Source: Thalassotalea euphylliae
Lineage (GTDB): Bacteria; Pseudomonadota; Gammaproteobacteria; Enterobacterales; Alteromonadaceae
Direction: 5' to 3'
DNA length: 64,000 nt
Assembly: GCF_003390395.1 (NCBI RefSeq)
Contig: NZ_QUOV01000001.1
Coordinates: 1,364,001 to 1,428,000 of the forward strand
The number at the start of each line of letters is the position of its first letter. The first letter of the stretch is position 1. This document shows, piece after piece, positions 44,497 to 53,757 of the stretch. Under the pieces are notes generated by a model. That model was not told the origin of the DNA. It saw nothing but the letters and a program-made list of their open reading frames with translations, and ran no database searches. The position numbers were made by a program, and so were the translations under genes.

Positions 44497-47400
44497 TAGC
44501 ATCAGCGGTTAGTCGTGGAACCTTGGTCGCGGTAATTGCATTAATCACTACCATACTAGGCTTGGCGGCAGCACTTAATATTCCGGTGCAAATGATTCCT
44601 GATCTTGAGGTGCGTACAATCACAGTACAAACGGGGTGGCCGGGAGCAACGCCGCAAGATGTTGAGAAAGAAATACTCATTGAGCAAGAACGTTACTTAC
44701 GCAGTTTATCAAACCTCAAACGCATGGTTTCTTATGCGGAAATGGGGCAAGCACGAATTGAGTTGGAGTTTCCTTTTGGTGTTGATGCGAATGACGCCTT
44801 GATTCGCGTGAATAATGCGCTTAGCCAAGTACCAGCGTACCCTGAAAACGTTGATCAGCCGCGCTTATTTTCTAGCTCATTTTCTGGCAATGCCTTTATG
44901 TACTTTGTGTTAAAACCCGTGCAAGGCAACCCGTTGAATCTAGATGTGGATTTACTGCGAGATTTTGCCGAGGATTATATTCGACCGCGTATGGAGAGCG
45001 TGTCAGGGGTGTCAGAAGTTGGCGTGCGTGGAGGGGCACAGCGACAGATTCAAATTAAAGTAGATGCTGCCCGCTTAGCGCAGCGGGGCATTAGTTTACC
45101 GCAATTACGCACGGCAATTCGCAATCGCAACAAAGATAGCTCCGCAGGTGATATTGAAAGTGGCGCCAGCCGCTATTTATTGCGTGTGATTGGTCGCTTT
45201 GAAGAACTTAGCCAGTTAGAAAATTTAGTGATTACCCGCCGTGATAATGCCAACATTCTGCTCAAAGACGTTGCAACGGTTACCTTAGATCATTTTGAAA
45301 CACGTCGATTATCGTTCAACGATGGAGAACGCACGTTAAGTTTATCGGTCAGGCGAGAGAGCGGCTCGAACGTACTAGCCATTAAAGAAGCCATGCTGCC
45401 TGTTGTTGCCGATATTAACCGTCAGTTGCTGGCACAAAATGGCTTGGAATTAAAGCTGACCAGTGATGACGTGCAATACGTACAGAGTTCGCTTAACAAT
45501 GTTTGGGTTAATTTAATTTTAGGCGCTTTGTTAGCCACCTTAGTCATGTACTTCTTTTTACGCTCGGGTAAAGCCACCTTAGTGGGCGTGATGGGGATTC
45601 CAATTTGCACTATTGCGGCATTTTTTGCGCTAATGATGTTTGGCCGCACAATCAATGTGATTTCACTAGCAGGCGTTGCCTTTGCCATTGGCATGACAGT
45701 AGATAATACCATTGTTGTACTAGAAGCGATTATTCAGGCGAAACGGCAAGGGGTTAGCAAAGTTAAAGCGGCTATTACTGGCGTTAGTGAAGTATGGCCA
45801 GCGGTACTGGCTTCTACTTCCACAACGGTATTAGTTTTTGCGCCAATTTTATTTGTTGAGCAAGAGGCAGGTCAGCTGTATTCAGATATTGCTATTGCCA
45901 TTTCAGGCGCAATTATCGCGTCAATGTTAGTGGCGATATTTATTGTGCCAGCGGCACTGGCCAATATCAGCAAAAAAGAAGATCTCAAACAGGGGCAGCA
46001 GTTTACTTTATCAAAACGATGGCTTGGTTTGGCAATGTGGTCTACAAAGAGTAAATCAAGAGCTCGAACTGCCGCGCTTGCGTTTATTGTTGCTACATTA
46101 GGAGCTGCGTATTTGCTAATGCCAGCAGCAGAATATTTGCCGGAAGGTGAGGAGCCGAAAGCGTTTTCTATGATGATAGCACCGCCTAACTATAACTTAT
46201 CGGAAATGGAGAAAATCGGCACTGAGCTTAGAGCCTATTTTGATCAGTATGTGCAGGCAGGCGGTGAAGACTATGCCAGTGGCAAAACCAATATGCCGCC
46301 ACTGGCTTATTATTCAATGTCGGTTTCGGTTGGGCGAATTTGGCTGCTAAGCGCTCCTGTTGAGCCTGATAATATTAATGCCATGATGACGGCGATAACG
46401 GAAAAATTCCGCAGTTATGACAACATGCGCGCGTTCTCAGCAAGGGGGTCAATTATCTCAAGTAATGACGGTGGCACAAGAGCTGTCGCGGTTGATATTT
46501 CTGGTAGCAACATTACCGAGTTATACCAAGCAGCAGAGGCGGTTTATGAACAGGCCAATGTTTTTTTCGATAATCCGCAAATAAATTCAGAGCCAAGATC
46601 GCTAACACTAGACCAGCCCTTGATTGAAATTAAACCTCGCTGGCATCGCTTGGCTGAGCTCAACATCAACAATAATGATTTTGGCTACTCGGTTGCGGCA
46701 ATGAGCGATGGTGCCTATGTCGATGAGTTTATTCTCAACGACGATAAAATTGATATTTTCATGTTTAGCGGTGCGGGCAATCAACAAAATTTGGAAGAAC
46801 TTGCCGTCACTCCGATTGTTACATCTGCTGGGCAAGTGCTGCCATTACATGCACTTGCTGACTTGAAAGAGAGCAAAAATAGTAACTCGGTGCGCCGTGT
46901 CGATGGCAACCGAACCGTTACTGTTTATATTATTCCGCCGCGCATTGTTGCCCTAGAAACTGCTGAACAAATTGTGCGTGAACAGCTTTTGCCTACCCTT
47001 TGGCGCGATGGAAAAATAGCGCAAGGTATTAACGTGAGCATCAGTGGTGCAGCTGATCAATTAGAGGCAACTAAAAACTCACTCTCTGGAAATTTCTTAA
47101 TCGCCTTAGTGTTAAGTTATTTGCTCTTGGTCGCCATTTTTACTCACTGGCGTTACCCTATGTTTATTTTGGCAACAGTGCCATTAGGCATGGCTGGCGG
47201 CTTGTTGGGGTTAGTTGCGGTTAATGGTGTTAATAGCTTGCTATCGTCAATGGGCATCTCGGCGAGCCATCAACCCTTTGATATGATCACCATGCTTGGG
47301 TTTTTAATCTTGTTAGGTACTGTGGTGAATAACCCCATTTTGATTGTTGACCAAACGCGCCGTTTTGTTATTGACCAAGGTATGGCGGCGAAGGAAGCAG

Positions 47401-47651
47401 TGATAGCAGCTGTCAACAAACGACTAAAGCCCATTTTAATGTCAACCGCAACGACCATATTTGGCCTAGCACCACTCGTTTTAATTCCTGGTGAAGGAAC
47501 TGAGTTATATCGCGGCGTGGGCATTATTGTGCTGAGTGGTATTTTGGTATCTACGTTGTTGAGTTTAACATTCTTACCTGCCTTGTTGGTGGCGGTTATA
47601 GGTGACAAACCTGCCATGGCCGCACAGCCCAAATTGGCGCAAACGAGCTAA
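44493..47651 (+). CDS. RND-family efflux transporter (second pump)
   Basis: A 1052-residue proton-driven RND permease with 12 predicted membrane segments. TM4 reads AIGMTVDNTIVVLEAII: the second of the two proton-relay aspartates of AcrB is Asn here, as in a distinct subgroup of RND pumps. It has two large periplasmic loops and the C-terminal TMs with GTVVNNPILIVDQTR and STATTIFGLAPLVL. It overlaps the adaptor gene by four bases. It is only distantly related to the pump at 16295-19459. Substrates are unknown. A terminator follows at 47681. No outer-membrane channel gene is adjacent. Confidence 0.93.
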   Translation: MIASAVSRGTLVAVIALITTILGLAAALNIPVQMIPDLEVRTITVQTGWPGATPQDVEKEILIEQERYLRSLSNLKRMVSYAEMGQARIELEFPFGVDANDALIRVNNALSQVPAYPENVDQPRLFSSSFSGNAFMYFVLKPVQGNPLNLDVDLLRDFAEDYIRPRMESVSGVSEVGVRGGAQRQIQIKVDAARLAQRGISLPQLRTAIRNRNKDSSAGDIESGASRYLLRVIGRFEELSQLENLVITRRDNANILLKDVATVTLDHFETRRLSFNDGERTLSLSVRRESGSNVLAIKEAMLPVVADINRQLLAQNGLELKLTSDDVQYVQSSLNNVWVNLILGALLATLVMYFFLRSGKATLVGVMGIPICTIAAFFALMMFGRTINVISLAGVAFAIGMTVDNTIVVLEAIIQAKRQGVSKVKAAITGVSEVWPAVLASTSTTVLVFAPILFVEQEAGQLYSDIAIAISGAIIASMLVAIFIVPAALANISKKEDLKQGQQFTLSKRWLGLAMWSTKSKSRARTAALAFIVATLGAAYLLMPAAEYLPEGEEPKAFSMMIAPPNYNLSEMEKIGTELRAYFDQYVQAGGEDYASGKTNMPPLAYYSMSVSVGRIWLLSAPVEPDNINAMMTAITEKFRSYDNMRAFSARGSIISSNDGGTRAVAVDISGSNITELYQAAEAVYEQANVFFDNPQINSEPRSLTLDQPLIEIKPRWHRLAELNINNNDFGYSVAAMSDGAYVDEFILNDDKIDIFMFSGAGNQQNLEELAVTPIVTSAGQVLPLHALADLKESKNSNSVRRVDGNRTVTVYIIPPRIVALETAEQIVREQLLPTLWRDGKIAQGINVSISGAADQLEATKNSLSGNFLIALVLSYLLLVAIFTHWRYPMFILATVPLGMAGGLLGLVAVNGVNSLLSSMGISASHQPFDMITMLGFLILLGTVVNNPILIVDQTRRFVIDQGMAAKEAVIAAVNKRLKPILMSTATTIFGLAPLVLIPGEGTELYRGVGIIVLSGILVSTLLSLTFLPALLVAVIGDKPAMAAQPKLAQTS

Positions 47652-47680
47652 GGTATAAATTGTCAGAAATGAGAAAACAG

Positions 47681-47719
47681 AAAAACCGCTTCTTACTGAT
47701 ATGTAGGGGGCGGTTTTTT
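47681..47719 (+). terminator. Rho-independent terminator after the second RND operon
   Basis: AAAAACCGC and GCGGTTTTTT arms are separated by about 20 bases that fold weakly. The T-run follows directly. It lies 30 bases after the pump stop. Confidence 0.75.
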
Positions 47720-47867
47720 GTTTACTCTTGTTTCGTCAAAGTTAATTTGGTTTGAGATAGCTTAGCTGGCTTACGTTCAGTTTATGGTAAAAGCTGGCTA
47801 GCTTTTCAGTGCTAAGTATTCAGCGTCAATGTTCAGCGCCAAGTATTTATTACCAAGTGTATATTGC

Positions 47868-47886
47868 CAATAGCGAATCGCTATTG
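47868..47886. repeat. Short hairpin in the 47720-48186 gap
   Basis: CAATAGCG-AAT-CGCTATTG is a perfect 8-bp hairpin. The surrounding gap of about 470 bases before the nitroreductase gene shows no convincing gene. Confidence 0.35.
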
Positions 47887-48186
47887 CTTAAAGGATTAAA
47901 AGACCTAGGTGTATCGATATTTATTGTTTAGTTTTACTTGCAAAAGCGTTACTAAGCTAATGAAACTTGTTTCTTTTTGTAATTTGAATACCAACCCATG
48001 TTTATTTTTATTATTTGAAAACAAGGTGTTATTGGATTATCAATTATTCCTTTATAAAGTTTTTCCAATTTCTGTATTTTTCGCCACGATTGAATTCTGT
48101 ATTCTGCGCGCCGTTGACAAATTCTGGTGGTCTCGCTGCTAGTGAATGTCACATTAGCAATAGCAGACAAAGTAGTGGAGAAAGAT

Positions 48187-48846
48187 ATGTCTCATCAAAT
48201 TATCAAAGATTTAAGCGATCGTTACACCGTTAAAAAATACGACGCAAGCAAGAAAATTTCGGCTGAAGATATGGCAGTGATTAAAGAATCACTTCGCTTA
48301 TCAGCGTCTTCAATTAACTCACAGCCGTGGAAGTTTATTATTCTTGAAACAGATGAAGCGAAAAAACGTTTCCACGACACATTTGCAAACATGCATCAGT
48401 TTAACCAACCACATGCAACCGAAGCATCGCACGTGATTTTATTCGCTTACAACCCAAGCTATACAAAAGATGACTACCGTAAAGTGGTTGATGTTGAAGT
48501 GTCTTCTGGTCACTTACCTGAAGAAAGATACAATGACATGTTAGATGGCGCGTTTGGTTTTGCTGAAGCAAATACTGATGAAAAAGGCAACAACAGTGAT
48601 TGGACTAAAGCGCAAACATACTTAGCACTAGGCAATACACTACACGTGCTAGCGCGCTTAGGTATTGGCTCTACTCCGATGGAAGGTGTTGATCCTGCGC
48701 TTATCAGCGAAATTTTTGCTGAAGAGCTAGACGGCCATGTGTGTGACGTTGCGCTAGCAATGGGTTATCACAAAGATGGTGAAGACTATAACTACGGTCT
48801 ACCAAAAGCACGCTTGCCTCAAGAAGCTACCATTACTGTGTTATAA
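48187..48846 (+). CDS. NfsB-like oxygen-insensitive nitroreductase
   Basis: A 219-residue FMN enzyme matching the NfsB/dihydropteridine reductase group. It has DRYTVKKYDASKKISAED at the FMN-binding N-terminus, LRLSASSINSQPWKFIILET, DYRKVVDVEVSSG, and the C-terminal GIGSTPMEGVDPA with LPKARLPQE. It reduces nitroaromatics and quinones by two electrons with NAD(P)H. The frame opens at 48127, but GGAGAAAGAT stands directly before the ATG at 48187, so I chose that. It stands alone and probably has its own promoter (a TTGACA lies at 48114). Confidence 0.92.
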   Translation: MSHQIIKDLSDRYTVKKYDASKKISAEDMAVIKESLRLSASSINSQPWKFIILETDEAKKRFHDTFANMHQFNQPHATEASHVILFAYNPSYTKDDYRKVVDVEVSSGHLPEERYNDMLDGAFGFAEANTDEKGNNSDWTKAQTYLALGNTLHVLARLGIGSTPMEGVDPALISEIFAEELDGHVCDVALAMGYHKDGEDYNYGLPKARLPQEATITVL

Positions 48847-49052
48847 GCTTTTAACAGCTCATCAATTTAAATTTTTGAAAATCAAATACCTATCTGTACT
48901 GTTTGTATCGATAGGCATTTTTGTATAATAGGGTTGATAGCTCGCAAAAAATAGATATTATCTGCCGTCCACTTGTTCCGTTAATCTCTTGTTAATAAGG
49001 ACTTGTTGTTAGCTCGCTAAGCAAACATAATATCGCCACTTTAATCGCCAAT

Positions 49053-50225
49053 TTGGGTAACTTTGTGGATCAGCAACCGAGCCTTGTGTTAACTGAGATA
49101 GTTGTTCGTTTATTAGCGGAAAGCTCAGTGCCAGCGGCATTGACAATTGAGCAGTGCGCGCAGTCTTTGTCCATGAGTATGACGTCGTTTCGTCGCAAGC
49201 TAGCGCAAGAAGAAACCAGCTATAAACTAATCCAACAAAAGTACCTTAATGAACTTTGCGTTAAGGCTTTGCTTACTGAGAAACCCAAAATTGAAGCTCT
49301 GGCAATATCACTTGGCTACTCTGAGCGTGCGACTTTCGAGCGTGCTTTTCGACAAAAGTTTGGTATTACGCCATCAAGGTTTCGAGAGCTTTCGTTAAAC
49401 CACGGGGCGCAGCGCCGTCAGAATTTAATTGCTATTGCCAACGACTTGCCACCTATGCCAGATAGCTGTGCTAAATTGCTCGCCGAAAGCGACAGTGGGA
49501 CACTTGACTTGGCCTGTGCGGTTGCCATTATCGAAAAAGATCCTGTATTTTCCGGACGAGTTATCGGCCTTGCCAGCAAGGCCATTTATGGCAAAACGCC
49601 GACGGACTTACGCGAGGCTATAGGAAGAAATCTAGGAATAACAACGGTGGTTAATCTTGCGGTTTTATACGCTGTCAAAGATGCGCTACAACACCATGTA
49701 GATCCCATGATTATCGAACGTTATTGCCAAGCATTTGAGCTTGCTCCCAAGCTTATGCAACTAACGCGTAAGCAAACAACTTCTGCGTGGTTTGCCGATC
49801 ATGCGCTAGCTGAGCAAATGTTGGTATTTGGTTTGTTAGGTATTTTTTTACTCGCGCATCAAAGTACAGAGCACCAAGCGTTAATTGTGCACTCGGTATC
49901 CGGTATTGATGATCTATCAACACTTAATCATCACCTACAGCAAAGCTTGTCGTTAAGTTTATTTGGCGCGTCTTCGTTATTGCTTTCCATTTGGCATTTA
50001 GATGCCGGAATCATTAAACAGCTCAATCAACTCGAACAAATTTGCTTGAGCAAGAGTAAAGCGAGCCATGAGAGTAAGCTAATGATGTTATTACTTAATT
50101 GTTTGTACCGCATCGCAGCTGAACATCAGGGCGTTGATGATTTGTTTGAGAAAGCTGAGCTACTTGGTATTGAAGGTTTTGAAACGATATATCAAGAATT
50201 TATAAATCAAGGCTGTGCTGCTTGA
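49053..50225 (+). CDS. AraC-type helix-turn-helix fused to an HDOD domain
   Basis: A protein of about 390 residues. Residues 28-115 hold an AraC-like DNA-binding domain at the N-terminus (LTIEQCAQSLSMSMTSFRRK, then EALAISLGYSERATFERAFR and FGITPSRFREL). Residues 128-330 match an HDOD domain: LPPMPDSCAKLLAE, AVAIIEKDPVFSGRVIGLAS, and TDLREAIGRNLGITTVVNLA. HDOD modules lack HD-hydrolase activity and serve signalling in Proteobacteria; pairing with an AraC head is unusual. The start is uncertain: TTG at 49053 is the first usable codon, but the frame is open to 48999 and an AAGGA lies there without an in-frame standard start. Confidence 0.78.
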   Translation: MGNFVDQQPSLVLTEIVVRLLAESSVPAALTIEQCAQSLSMSMTSFRRKLAQEETSYKLIQQKYLNELCVKALLTEKPKIEALAISLGYSERATFERAFRQKFGITPSRFRELSLNHGAQRRQNLIAIANDLPPMPDSCAKLLAESDSGTLDLACAVAIIEKDPVFSGRVIGLASKAIYGKTPTDLREAIGRNLGITTVVNLAVLYAVKDALQHHVDPMIIERYCQAFELAPKLMQLTRKQTTSAWFADHALAEQMLVFGLLGIFLLAHQSTEHQALIVHSVSGIDDLSTLNHHLQQSLSLSLFGASSLLLSIWHLDAGIIKQLNQLEQICLSKSKASHESKLMMLLLNCLYRIAAEHQGVDDLFEKAELLGIEGFETIYQEFINQGCAA

Positions 50226-50320
50226 TAACTAAAGCCTAAAAAGCAAGCAGGTTTAAAGCGAGAGGTCTGAAGAGGGAAAGTAAAACGAAGAGGAAATAGC
50301 TGAATACGTCTTATACGTTA

Positions 50321-50394
50321 AACCGAGGGTGAACTTTCTTAATCAGCCAAATGTGGGGGCTGGCTTATGACCAAGAAAGTTCGAGAAATCGGTT
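50321..50394. repeat. Nested inverted repeat between convergent genes
   Basis: Outer arms AACCGA (50321-50326) and TCGGTT (50389-50394) enclose inner arms AACTTTCTT (50332-50340) and AAGAAAGTT (50373-50381), with a GC-rich centre. It could be a structured RNA end or a terminator for both neighbours; no T-run follows. Confidence 0.45.
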
Positions 50395-50436
50395 AATACT
50401 GACAATTAATGTTGACAAGTAAATAAATTGAAAACA

Positions 50437-51144
50437 CTACTTATTCGCTTGTCTGCGTCTAAAGCCAAATAATGCTGCGCCACCTAGCATAAGTGCAATA
50501 ACAGGGGGCTCGCTAACTGCAACAAGTGAAACATTATCAATTAAACCGCCTAGTGTGTTTTGAGCACCCACCGAGGCAAAGCTTAATGCCATTTCTGTTG
50601 CCGTTGCTTTAAATTGCACAGTTTGCACCTGCCAGTTTGGAATCGCGCTGCGGCTGCCATCGGCAATATGTTTAGCTTGCAAACTCTGATCAAAATTAAC
50701 ATCCGCATCATGCCAGTAAACATGAATAGCGTTATCGTTATCACGATTAGTTCTTGGCTTGTAATAAAACTCAAGCTGATAATTTTGACCAATCACTAAG
50801 GAGTCGATGATTTGCGTCATTGCTGAATTTGAGGCACCTCTAGTGTGCGAATCAAGCTCAACATGATATTGACCATCTTGTGAATTAGTTACAACATTCT
50901 TCTGTAGCTCAATGCCGTTACCATAACTGGTTTGCCAGCCGGGTAAGTTATAAAACACATCCCAAGCGCTATTTCTCTGGGTGAAATCAGCAAGATTTGT
51001 GTTAAATATTTGCCCTTGTGCTTTGCTACTGTCATCAAATAATAACTGCTCAAAGCTTCCGTTTGTGATTAACGATGCATTAGCTGCGATGCTTGCACTT
51101 AGCAATGATGACGCAATTAGCATGCGCTTCAATAGAGTAGCCAT
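50437..51144 (-). CDS. Exported PEP-CTERM-like surface protein
   Basis: A 235-residue protein with a signal peptide (residues 1-24, ending ANA). Its beta-rich domain begins SLITNGSFEQ and continues WDVFYNLPGWQTS and DGQYHVELDSHTRGAS, like DUF642/choice-of-anchor carbohydrate-binding modules. The C-terminus reads SEPPVIALMLGGAALFGFRRRQ: a Pro-containing motif, a hydrophobic segment and an Arg cluster, which is the layout of PEP-CTERM exosortase signals, with SEPP in place of the usual PEP. The frame opens at 51210; I chose the ATG at 51144 as it starts the signal peptide and AGGTAAG lies before it. No exosortase gene is in the window. Confidence 0.82.
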   Translation of the reverse strand: MATLLKRMLIASSLLSASIAANASLITNGSFEQLLFDDSSKAQGQIFNTNLADFTQRNSAWDVFYNLPGWQTSYGNGIELQKNVVTNSQDGQYHVELDSHTRGASNSAMTQIIDSLVIGQNYQLEFYYKPRTNRDNDNAIHVYWHDADVNFDQSLQAKHIADGSRSAIPNWQVQTVQFKATATEMALSFASVGAQNTLGGLIDNVSLVAVSEPPVIALMLGGAALFGFRRRQANK

Positions 51145-51254
51145 TGTCTTACCTAATCCAACCTTAGTGTCTTCCTTTGCTACTAAGTATAAATTTTCAG
51201 CTAAAGGCAAAATATGGCTAAACTGTCCAATTTGTTAAAAAATAGTAAATATTA

Positions 51255-51580
51255 GGGCGTGTTGATCTTTCGAGATTGAATTTTGTTCAACCTAAACGCT
51301 TTCTGATCGCGGCGCTCGCTTTGTCGCATAGTCGTTCTCGGCTTTGTCTCCTGAGTCGCCCTAGCTCCTGCATCCATGCAGTCGTATGTAAAAAGCGAGC
51401 AACAATGAGCAGGAAGCGTTTAGATGAACCCCCTCAACACAAAGCAAAGGGGCAGCGTCTGTTTGAATTTTCTACTGTGTTGGCACTTATTTATGGAGAA
51501 TAACTACACTACACAAGTGCCGCCTAGTATAAAACCCAAACAGACTGCTGCAAAAACAACCCTGAAAGGTCAACACGCCC
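51255..51580. mobile_element. 326-bp MITE-like element with terminal inverted repeats and TA flanks
   Basis: The ends GGGCGTGTTGATCTTT (51255-51270) and AAAGGTCAACACGCCC (51565-51580) are inverted repeats with one mismatch, each flanked by TA (51253-51254 and 51581-51582). Inside are two further hairpins: 14-bp arms at 51292-51305 and 51410-51423 (13 of 14 pairing) around 9-bp arms at 51314-51322 and 51392-51400, and 7-bp arms at 51482-51488 and 51515-51521. No transposase frame is present, so it would be mobilised in trans. The TA flank fits an IS630/mariner-like or IS5-group target duplication. The rest of the 51145-51765 gap is unremarkable. Confidence 0.75.
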
Positions 51581-51765
51581 TAATAGTAAAATGCAGAGAG
51601 CAACAAAAAATATTAGGAGTATTTAAACCTTTCTTAAATTCACCGCATCTAAGATGTATTAAACAAACGCACTGAACTCTGCGAGCGTCAGCTGCAAAGC
51701 TCGAATTAGTAGCTCGAATAGGTAGCTCGGATCAGTGGCCCGAATAGTAAGAAAAGGAAAACACA

Positions 51766-52449
51766 ATGAATAAAATAGTCTCTATTACTGCGTTGACGGT
51801 GGCGCTTTTATCGGCAACAAATGCGGTTGCAGGATGGAACAATGATTATGAATATGTTGAGACTAAGCGCTTAACAATGGATGCGTCAGCACTTGAACAC
51901 TTTGAAATAGACGCAGGTGCTGGCAGCCTCATTGTCATCGGTGATGAGGTGGATGATATCAATGTGTCAGCGGAAATTTACCAAGTGGACGCTGGTGAGG
52001 AATATTGTTTGTCGCTAGATTATGCAAATGGCGATAAACAGCGCGCCCAGCTGGCTGCAAATAATTGTCGCAGTGATACCCGTATAGATGTCACTGTTAC
52101 TTTACCCGCACAGCTAGTTACCGAGATAAAAGACGGCTCAGGTCGTATGGTTATCGACAATGCGAGTGTGAGCAAGATAGAAGACGGTTCGGGCAGTATT
52201 AAAACAACAAACAATCACACCGCTTTAGCCATTGAGGATGGTTCAGGCTCTATTGATATTGAACTTATCGACGGTGATGTGCGCATTAACGATGGCTCCG
52301 GCAGTATCCATGTATCCGATGTAACAGGGCAAGTGACGGTTAGAGATGGTTCAGGCAGTATCAATGTAAACAACGCTACGAGCTTTAATTTGCTCAGCGA
52401 CGGCTCTGGCAGCGTTAATTTGTCTAATGTTAATGCAAAACGCATGTAG
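51766..52449 (+). CDS. Exported protein with six DGSG repeats (DUF4097-like)
   Basis: A 227-residue protein with a signal peptide (residues 1-22, ending AVAG). The middle part (38-115) is beta-rich and contains two Cys (81 and 101) that may form a disulfide. From residue 123 DGSG recurs at 123, 140, 158, 176, 194 and 212, a strict 17-18-residue period, with units such as DGSGSIHVSDVTGQVTVR. This suggests a right-handed beta-solenoid like the DUF4097/DUF2807 putative adhesins, with Asp/Gly turns that might bind Ca2+. The protein ends soon after the last repeat. Function unknown; periplasmic or surface location inferred from the signal peptide. Confidence 0.82.
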   Translation: MNKIVSITALTVALLSATNAVAGWNNDYEYVETKRLTMDASALEHFEIDAGAGSLIVIGDEVDDINVSAEIYQVDAGEEYCLSLDYANGDKQRAQLAANNCRSDTRIDVTVTLPAQLVTEIKDGSGRMVIDNASVSKIEDGSGSIKTTNNHTALAIEDGSGSIDIELIDGDVRINDGSGSIHVSDVTGQVTVRDGSGSINVNNATSFNLLSDGSGSVNLSNVNAKRM

Positions 52450-52497
52450 GTTCGATTGAAAACAGCGAATTTAATGGCAGGTGATAGGTATACTGCG

Positions 52498-53457
52498 CTA
52501 GTTTGCTTGAGCCTGCTTTTTCTTGGCCTTTTGTCGCGCCTTTTTTTGTAATTTTTCTTGTGACTTTTCTTGGGCTTTTAGGGCGTGCTTTGTGATCCAT
52601 TTGGCGAGTTTAGGCATCAAGGGCACAGGAAAGTCATGCCCTAAGCCATAAACAACTTTCAGTTTCGCTTTGGGGATATCTTTGGCGGTTTCTATTCCTG
52701 CACTTAATGGAATGACGGGATCAGCACTGCCATGAATAACTAGCGTTGGCACTTTTATTTTCTGTGCAAGTTTACGGCGATCACCGCTTGCGGTTATTGC
52801 CGCGAGTTGGCGCTTAAAGCCTCCGGGATTATAGCCTCTTTCAATATTCTTCTTTGCTTGTGCTCGCAGCTCCTGCTCTTTTGCAGGGTATTTAGGGCTG
52901 CCAATTAATCGATTCATTTTCATGTGATATTGGATCACTGCTTCACGAGCATTTGGTTGTGGTCTTTTGGCAAGTTTTAAAAAGACGCTCATATTAGTAG
53001 AAGAAATTTTCGGGCTTGAACTAGACGACATAATTGATGTTAAGCTTAACACCCGCTTTTTATGCTGCGCTGCTAAGATTTGTCCAATCATCCCGCCCAT
53101 AGAGGCGCCCACTAAGTGCGCTTTCTTAATTTTTAAGGATGACATTAATGCCAATACGTCACCCGCCATATCCTCGAGTAAATAGGGCACTTTCAAACGA
53201 GAGGGAAAGCGAGTACTCAACCAGCTTTTCACTAAGCTAGGATCGCCAAATTCATCAAGTTGACTGGATTGGCCAACATCACGATTATCAAAACGGATAA
53301 CCCGAAAACCTTTATCAACCAAGCCAAAATACAATTCGTCTGGCCACACTGTCATTTGTGCTCCCAAGCCCATGATCAAAATAATCGCTGGTGCGGCTTT
53401 ATCGCCTCTATCTTGATAACTTAGTTTGATGCCATGGCTGGTAATAACAGACTGCAT
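52498..53457 (-). CDS. Alpha/beta hydrolase with Lys-rich C-terminal tail
   Basis: A 319-residue alpha/beta hydrolase. The oxyanion region is ILIMGLGAQMTVWPDELYF, the nucleophile elbow GASMGGMIGQ, the acid loop HGSADPVIPL and the catalytic His in GLGHDFP. It resembles lactonase/esterase-like hydrolases seen in many genomes; the substrate is unknown. The last 30 residues are a basic Lys/Gln coiled tail (KAQEKSQEKLQKKARQKAKK), unusual for the family and possibly nucleic-acid or membrane binding. The ATG at 53457 is preferred over a TTG at 53478. It is divergent from the hydrolase gene at 53758. Confidence 0.85.
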   Translation of the reverse strand: MQSVITSHGIKLSYQDRGDKAAPAIILIMGLGAQMTVWPDELYFGLVDKGFRVIRFDNRDVGQSSQLDEFGDPSLVKSWLSTRFPSRLKVPYLLEDMAGDVLALMSSLKIKKAHLVGASMGGMIGQILAAQHKKRVLSLTSIMSSSSSPKISSTNMSVFLKLAKRPQPNAREAVIQYHMKMNRLIGSPKYPAKEQELRAQAKKNIERGYNPGGFKRQLAAITASGDRRKLAQKIKVPTLVIHGSADPVIPLSAGIETAKDIPKAKLKVVYGLGHDFPVPLMPKLAKWITKHALKAQEKSQEKLQKKARQKAKKKQAQAN

Positions 53458-53757
53458 TGATGATAAATCTATTCGCAAAATGAAATGAACGAACCGCCAT
53501 TAATCGCAATAAAATTAGATGCTCTTTTAATCTACGATTCGTTGGCAGAACTATTTTGCAAATTGTGAATCTTAATTATGAAATCATCATGACAATTGGT
53601 TACACTGTATACAATTAATACAAAACAATGCACTCAATAATACTTTTATTCGCTTTTCTATTGATGCTCTAAAGTTTAATTCAAACTAGCCATTGCGAAT
53701 AATCAAGCAGGAGTTGCATACGTTCAGTATCACAGCAGTACAGCGAAAGGATGCGAT

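Noticed and set aside
44493..47651. Inactivated RND pump because of DN in place of DD in TM4
   Set aside because: VDN is the normal state in one RND subgroup, and the gene is otherwise full length and coupled to its adaptor.
47909..48142. A 77-residue plus-strand frame in the gap before the nitroreductase gene
   Set aside because: AT-rich, Phe/Leu-rich composition with no ribosome site; typical of random open frames in AT-rich DNA.
51276..51503. A 75-residue plus-strand frame inside the MITE-like element
   Set aside because: It reads through the internal inverted repeats, has no start signal and no transposase motif, so it is most likely chance.
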